Notes under the pieces: model-generated
What the model was told of the DNA's origin: nothing
What the model saw: the letters and a program-made list of their open reading frames with translations, nothing else
Databases searched by the model: none
Shown: in pieces, positions 60,887 through 64,000 of the stretch
How the letters are laid out: every line of letters starts with the position of its first letter
Numbering within the stretch: position 1 is the first letter of the stretch
Made by a program: the position numbers and the translations under genes
Assembly: GCA_040878325.1 (NCBI GenBank)
Contig: JBBDMM010000012.1
Span: 1-64,000 of the forward strand
Source: Acidimicrobiia bacterium
GTDB taxonomy: Bacteria; Actinomycetota; Acidimicrobiia; Spongiisociales; UBA11373
Length of the DNA stretch: 64,000 nucleotides
Direction of reading: 5' to 3'

Positions 60887-61890
60887 TGCTCTCCCCGTTT
60901 CCAGGTTTCATACCCACCGGTCCCGGCCCTCACTCCAGCGCCGGCATGGCCGCGCTCGCCAGGAGGATTCGGGACGAGGCGGGACGGTACCAGCCCGGCT
61001 CGGCGCTCGGCCGCGCGGTGTCCCTGGGGGATCTGGAGGGCCCGATCGGCCCGGCGTTGTTTCGCTACGAGATCCATCAGCCGGGTGGAATGACCGTGGT
61101 GGGGTTGGTGGGAATCACCCGGGCGGCCGACCTGGTCCCTCACGAGGGCACCGTCTTCGGAATCTCCGACCATCCCGCTCCGGCGGTCGAGATCCGGCCG
61201 ATCCTGGCGATCGTAGATGAGCCGCTGCCTCTCGCCCCAGCGCTTGGGCCCCGGGTCGAGGTGGTCGACCCCACCGGAACCCGCCACACCCTGGCTGCGG
61301 TCGAACACGAAGGGTGGGAGCTCCATCGCCCGGTGGTGGCCGATGGCCACCACCGCCGGCGGGCGGTGATGGTGACACGGGGCGACGACACCACCGTTCT
61401 GACGATGGTCGTGGGCGACTCTGGCTCCGGTCTCCGGGCCGGCACCTTCCATCGAGTCTTTGGCGACGCAGGCGAGTTGCCCCCGACCGCCGCTGACGCC
61501 TTCGAGATCGAGCCGGTCCCGGAGCCGACGGTGACCGATGGAGCCCTGGTCTGGGTCGCAGGGCACTCGGGGCAGGTCGTCGAGCTGCGCCCCCGGGCAG
61601 ATGCGCTGGCGACGGTACCCGAGGTACTGCGGGGATCCCCGGCTGCTGTAGCCGAAGCCCTTCTCTACCCGCTACTCGGTGTGCACGAGAATGATGCGCT
61701 CCACATCGCATCCTGGGAGTTGGCTGTCGAGGGGGTTCCAGGTCGGGGAGGAGCGCTGCTTCTCCCCGACGTCGACGTGGGAACAGTGCTGAGTGCGGCG
61801 CGGGCAGGGCGGATGCTCCCCCCGAAGGCGAGTCGGTTCCATCCCAAGCCGCTGCGGGGGATGGTGCTCCGAGAGTTCGCTGGTGAGTAG
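60886..61890 (+). CDS. DUF1015 family protein
   Basis: A 334-residue protein of the DUF1015 family: the IADGHHR-type motif as VVADGHHRRRAVMV, and the C-terminal LPPKASRFHPKPLRGMVLR characteristic of the family. Usual members are about 400 residues, so this is a short form. The family is linked in other bacteria to serine/phosphoserine or D-3-phosphoglycerate genes; no such context exists here. Starts are divergent from the HAD gene. Confidence 0.78.
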   Translation: MLSPFPGFIPTGPGPHSSAGMAALARRIRDEAGRYQPGSALGRAVSLGDLEGPIGPALFRYEIHQPGGMTVVGLVGITRAADLVPHEGTVFGISDHPAPAVEIRPILAIVDEPLPLAPALGPRVEVVDPTGTRHTLAAVEHEGWELHRPVVADGHHRRRAVMVTRGDDTTVLTMVVGDSGSGLRAGTFHRVFGDAGELPPTAADAFEIEPVPEPTVTDGALVWVAGHSGQVVELRPRADALATVPEVLRGSPAAVAEALLYPLLGVHENDALHIASWELAVEGVPGRGGALLLPDVDVGTVLSAARAGRMLPPKASRFHPKPLRGMVLREFAGE

Positions 61891-61904
61891 TCGATCGCTG
61901 CTGG

Positions 61905-63251
61905 CTATCGCCTGTCGACTATCTCCCCGAACCGGGCGACCGTTGTAGCCAGCAGTTGGGCCGTGAGTTCGAGCGAGTCCTCGCTGACCCTCTCGTCGTG
62001 GCCGTGGAACATCCGGAGAAAGTCACCGAAGGAGACCTTTCGGTCGAACAGTGAGACTCCGTATGCCACGGTTCCCTTGGGGCGAAAGAATCGAGCGTCG
62101 GTGCCCACCGGAATCATGGCCGGGACAAGGTGAGCCTCTGGCTGGATCCCATGCAACGCATCCGTCAGGGCTTCCCACAGCGGCCCGGCCGGCGCCGAAC
62201 CGCCTGCAAGGGTTGCCTCGATGGTTTCGATCTGGATCTCGTCGATTCCCGGGCCGATCGCCTTGCGGAAGTGGTCGTGAACGTCGACCACGTCCTGGCC
62301 GGGAAGCACTCGCACGTCGACCTCGGCGACGGCGTGGTCTGGCACCACGTTGGCCTTCACCCCCGACCGGAGTGTGTTGGGACTGATGGTCAAGTGGGTG
62401 CAGGCGTGAATCCACCTGGCGAGGCCGAGGTCGTCGATGGCAATGCGATCGATGGCACCACCGATTCGGTCGATATCGAGTAACTCCTCGGCGAGACCAT
62501 CCGGCGGAGCCCACGCCTCGACGAACCTCCGCCATTCATCGCTGATCGAGGCCGGCGGCGGAGCCGAGGCGAGCCGGGCCATCGCGTCGGCCATCGGCAC
62601 CAGCGCGTTCCGAGTGCCGTATGGCTGGCTGCCATGACCGGGGACCCCGGTGGTGTGGAGCCGGCGCCATTGAGGCCCCTTCTCGGCAACGGTGACCGGC
62701 AGCCCCGGACCGGTGGTCCCGTCCAGCAGAGGAGTCCCGATCTCGGTGAGGAGGTAGTCACACGCGACCTCGTCCCAATGATCGGACACCAAGAGGCGAG
62801 CCCCGCGGCGGCCTCCGGCCTCTTCGTCCGCCACCGCGAGGAAGAGCAGGTCGCCGGGTAGCTGCCGCGTTTCGCCGCGCCGGTGTTGCGCAAACACCGC
62901 GGCCATTGCCGCCGTCTGATTGAGCATGTCGACCGCCCCCCGCCCCCAAACGAAGCCATCGCGGCGCTCGCCACCGAAGGGATCGACACTCCATCCCTCC
63001 GCCGACACCGGTACGACGTCGGTGTGACCCATGAGCATCAAGGACGGGGCCGCGGGATCGGTCCCCGGCACTCGCCAGATCGCGCTCATGCGCCCCGGAT
63101 GCGGTTCAAAGGTCCAATCTGCCGTGCCCAAATAGGCCTCGAGGGTCGCCACGGAGCGGGCCTCGCCCCCGGAGTCCGGCGTCCCGTCGTTGACGCAGGC
63201 GTTCCGTATCAGCGCCACCAGCAACTCGACCAGGTCGCCCCGAGGAATCAT
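61905..63251 (-). CDS. M20/M25/M40 family metallopeptidase
   Basis: A 448-residue zinc peptidase. Metal motifs: GHTDVVPV (His, Asp), WGRGAVDMLNQTA, VADEEAGGRRGA (Glu-Glu) and the C-terminal ligand region HGHDERV. The dimerisation lid (DHAVAEVDVRVLPGQDVVDVHDHF) is normal. Probably a dipeptidase or aminoacylase in the cytoplasm. It converges with DUF1015, with 14 bases between stops. Confidence 0.9.
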   Translation of the reverse strand: MIPRGDLVELLVALIRNACVNDGTPDSGGEARSVATLEAYLGTADWTFEPHPGRMSAIWRVPGTDPAAPSLMLMGHTDVVPVSAEGWSVDPFGGERRDGFVWGRGAVDMLNQTAAMAAVFAQHRRGETRQLPGDLLFLAVADEEAGGRRGARLLVSDHWDEVACDYLLTEIGTPLLDGTTGPGLPVTVAEKGPQWRRLHTTGVPGHGSQPYGTRNALVPMADAMARLASAPPPASISDEWRRFVEAWAPPDGLAEELLDIDRIGGAIDRIAIDDLGLARWIHACTHLTISPNTLRSGVKANVVPDHAVAEVDVRVLPGQDVVDVHDHFRKAIGPGIDEIQIETIEATLAGGSAPAGPLWEALTDALHGIQPEAHLVPAMIPVGTDARFFRPKGTVAYGVSLFDRKVSFGDFLRMFHGHDERVSEDSLELTAQLLATTVARFGEIVDRR

Positions 63252-63306
63252 CTGCGGTCGTCCCCGGGCAGTGCCCTCCGGGCGCCAGACGGAATCGTCG
63301 CCCCGG

Positions 63307-63780
63307 TCATCCGTCGCTCCGGTGCATCACGATCGACCGGGCCTTGAAGCCATTCGACTCGAAGAAGTTCTTCGAAGCCCGGTGCCCTGGCGAAACGTGG
63401 GCGTCGAAATCATGGATTCCTCGCCCTTCTGCATCGCTCAGAAACAGGGCGATCATCGCCTCCCCTACCCCAACCCCCCGGGCCCCGGCGAGGGTGAAGA
63501 TGAGGTGTACCGCGGCGACGCGGCGGCCCCCGGCCTGCGGCAAGAGTGCTTCGTCGCGCGCCATCAAGAAGCCGACTGGAACCTGGTCGATTTCGCCGAG
63601 ATACAGGTGGGCCGTTGGATCCCCGAGCAATGATTCAAAAGACCCGATCACCGGGTGAGGCAGCCCGTCCGCCGACGACCAGATCGGCTTGATCGCATCC
63701 ATTTCGGCCGCGAGGTCGAAATAGAGATTCTCCAAGATGGGCAGGTCGTCCCGGGTGGCGGATCTGGAGGTGGGTCCCAC
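63307..63780 (-). CDS. GNAT-family N-acetyltransferase
   Basis: A 157-residue GNAT: RSATRDDLPILENLYFDLAAEM at the start, HLIFTLAGARGVGVGEAMIALFL (motif A, RGVGVG) and SPGHRASKNFFESNGF (motif B). Substrate unknown. It lies 55 bases upstream of the M20 peptidase on the same strand, so the two may share an mRNA. Confidence 0.85.
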   Translation of the reverse strand: MGPTSRSATRDDLPILENLYFDLAAEMDAIKPIWSSADGLPHPVIGSFESLLGDPTAHLYLGEIDQVPVGFLMARDEALLPQAGGRRVAAVHLIFTLAGARGVGVGEAMIALFLSDAEGRGIHDFDAHVSPGHRASKNFFESNGFKARSIVMHRSDG

Positions 63781-63869
63781 GGGAACAAGGCTAAATCGGT
63801 CGCAGAAGAAGGTGTGTCGTGAAGCCCGGCTGGGCCAAAGGGGCGAGCCAGCGACCTATTCGCTGACCC

Positions 63870-64000
63870 CTAGGCGCAGTCGCGGCAGAGCTGCTTCCGC
63901 TTGTCGGCCAGTTGGCTGGAACGCTTCACCAGGAAGCACGAACGGCAGACGAACTCTCCCAACCCCGCGGTCTCGGCTGGGGTGTCGAGTTCGATGGCTT
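63870..64000 (-). CDS. DUF4193 family protein, C-terminal part (runs off the window)
   Basis: The last 42 codons of a minus-strand gene, read from the window edge to TAG at 63870-63872. They encode FVCRSCFLVKRSSQLADKRK followed by QLCRDCA, the two CxxC pairs of the zinc-ribbon-like DUF4193 end. Family members are small actinobacterial proteins. The N-terminal part lies beyond 64000. Between here and the GNAT start (63780) there is no other gene. Confidence 0.82.
   Translation of the reverse strand, partial: AIELDTPAETAGLGEFVCRSCFLVKRSSQLADKRKQLCRDCA

Overview
The window is a high-G+C chromosomal segment from an actinomycetote, probably a deep-branching, Acidimicrobiia-like lineage (inference). 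Three things point there. First, there is a C-terminal piece of a DUF4193 protein and a GarA/OdhI-type FHA protein next to an FtsR-type MerR regulator. Second, gene orders match those known from mycobacteria: HAD-small ORF-tlyA-nadK-recN-pyrG-xerD and scpA-scpB-rluB-cmk-der on one side, and pgsA-gcvH-garA-merR-DUF151-merR-gcv on the other. Third, GTG starts are frequent and several genes appear leaderless, with a TANNNT -10 box 6-9 bases before the start codon. Nearly all of the window is ordinary chromosome; I see no prophage, transposase or CRISPR array.

Layout. 1-1300: 3' end of an rRNA operon. The 23S gene is interrupted by a 721-base group I intron encoding a LAGLIDADG endonuclease that resembles I-CreI along its length. 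The intron sits at the same rRNA position (L2593) as the Chlamydomonas chloroplast I-CreI intron. 5S rRNA and a terminator follow. 1.3-15 kb: small housekeeping and stress genes: a TPR protein, an MBL hydrolase, SSB, a PfkB kinase divergent from a queuosine-salvage hydrolase, MsrB/Tag/thioredoxin, two VOC proteins, DNA polymerase IV, OsmC and an AadA-like adenylyltransferase. 15-28 kb: a PknB-type kinase with an unusual ectodomain, an ABC-2 exporter coupled to an APC permease, lipoproteins, coiled-coil membrane proteins and adenosine deaminase. 28-42 kb: the glycine cleavage system (gcvT, split gcvPA/gcvPB, gcvH) interleaved with garA-ftsR-dacA-hpt-DUF151-merR, then kbl-tdh, so that threonine can be turned into glycine and then one-carbon units. 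43-64 kb: tRNA-Pro, an acyl-CoA carboxyltransferase, der, ispH, cmk-aroA-rluB-scpB-scpA, an HD protein, a frameshifted site-2 protease, a DksA-like protein, xerD, pyrG, recN, nadK, tlyA, a rhomboid protease, a HAD phosphatase, DUF1015, an M20 peptidase and the truncated DUF4193 gene.

Many minus-strand genes overlap by 1-4 bases (ATGA, GTGA, TGATG), so translation is probably coupled over long stretches. Three reading frames are broken by single-base indels (DUF2087 protein, 2H phosphoesterase, site-2 protease), one of them in an 8-base homopolymer. Two genes (tlyA and a PD-(D/E)XK-like gene) appear to start with CTG placed six bases after GGAGG, and rluB appears to start with ATC. Intergenic spaces carry a mosaic of short repeated motifs.
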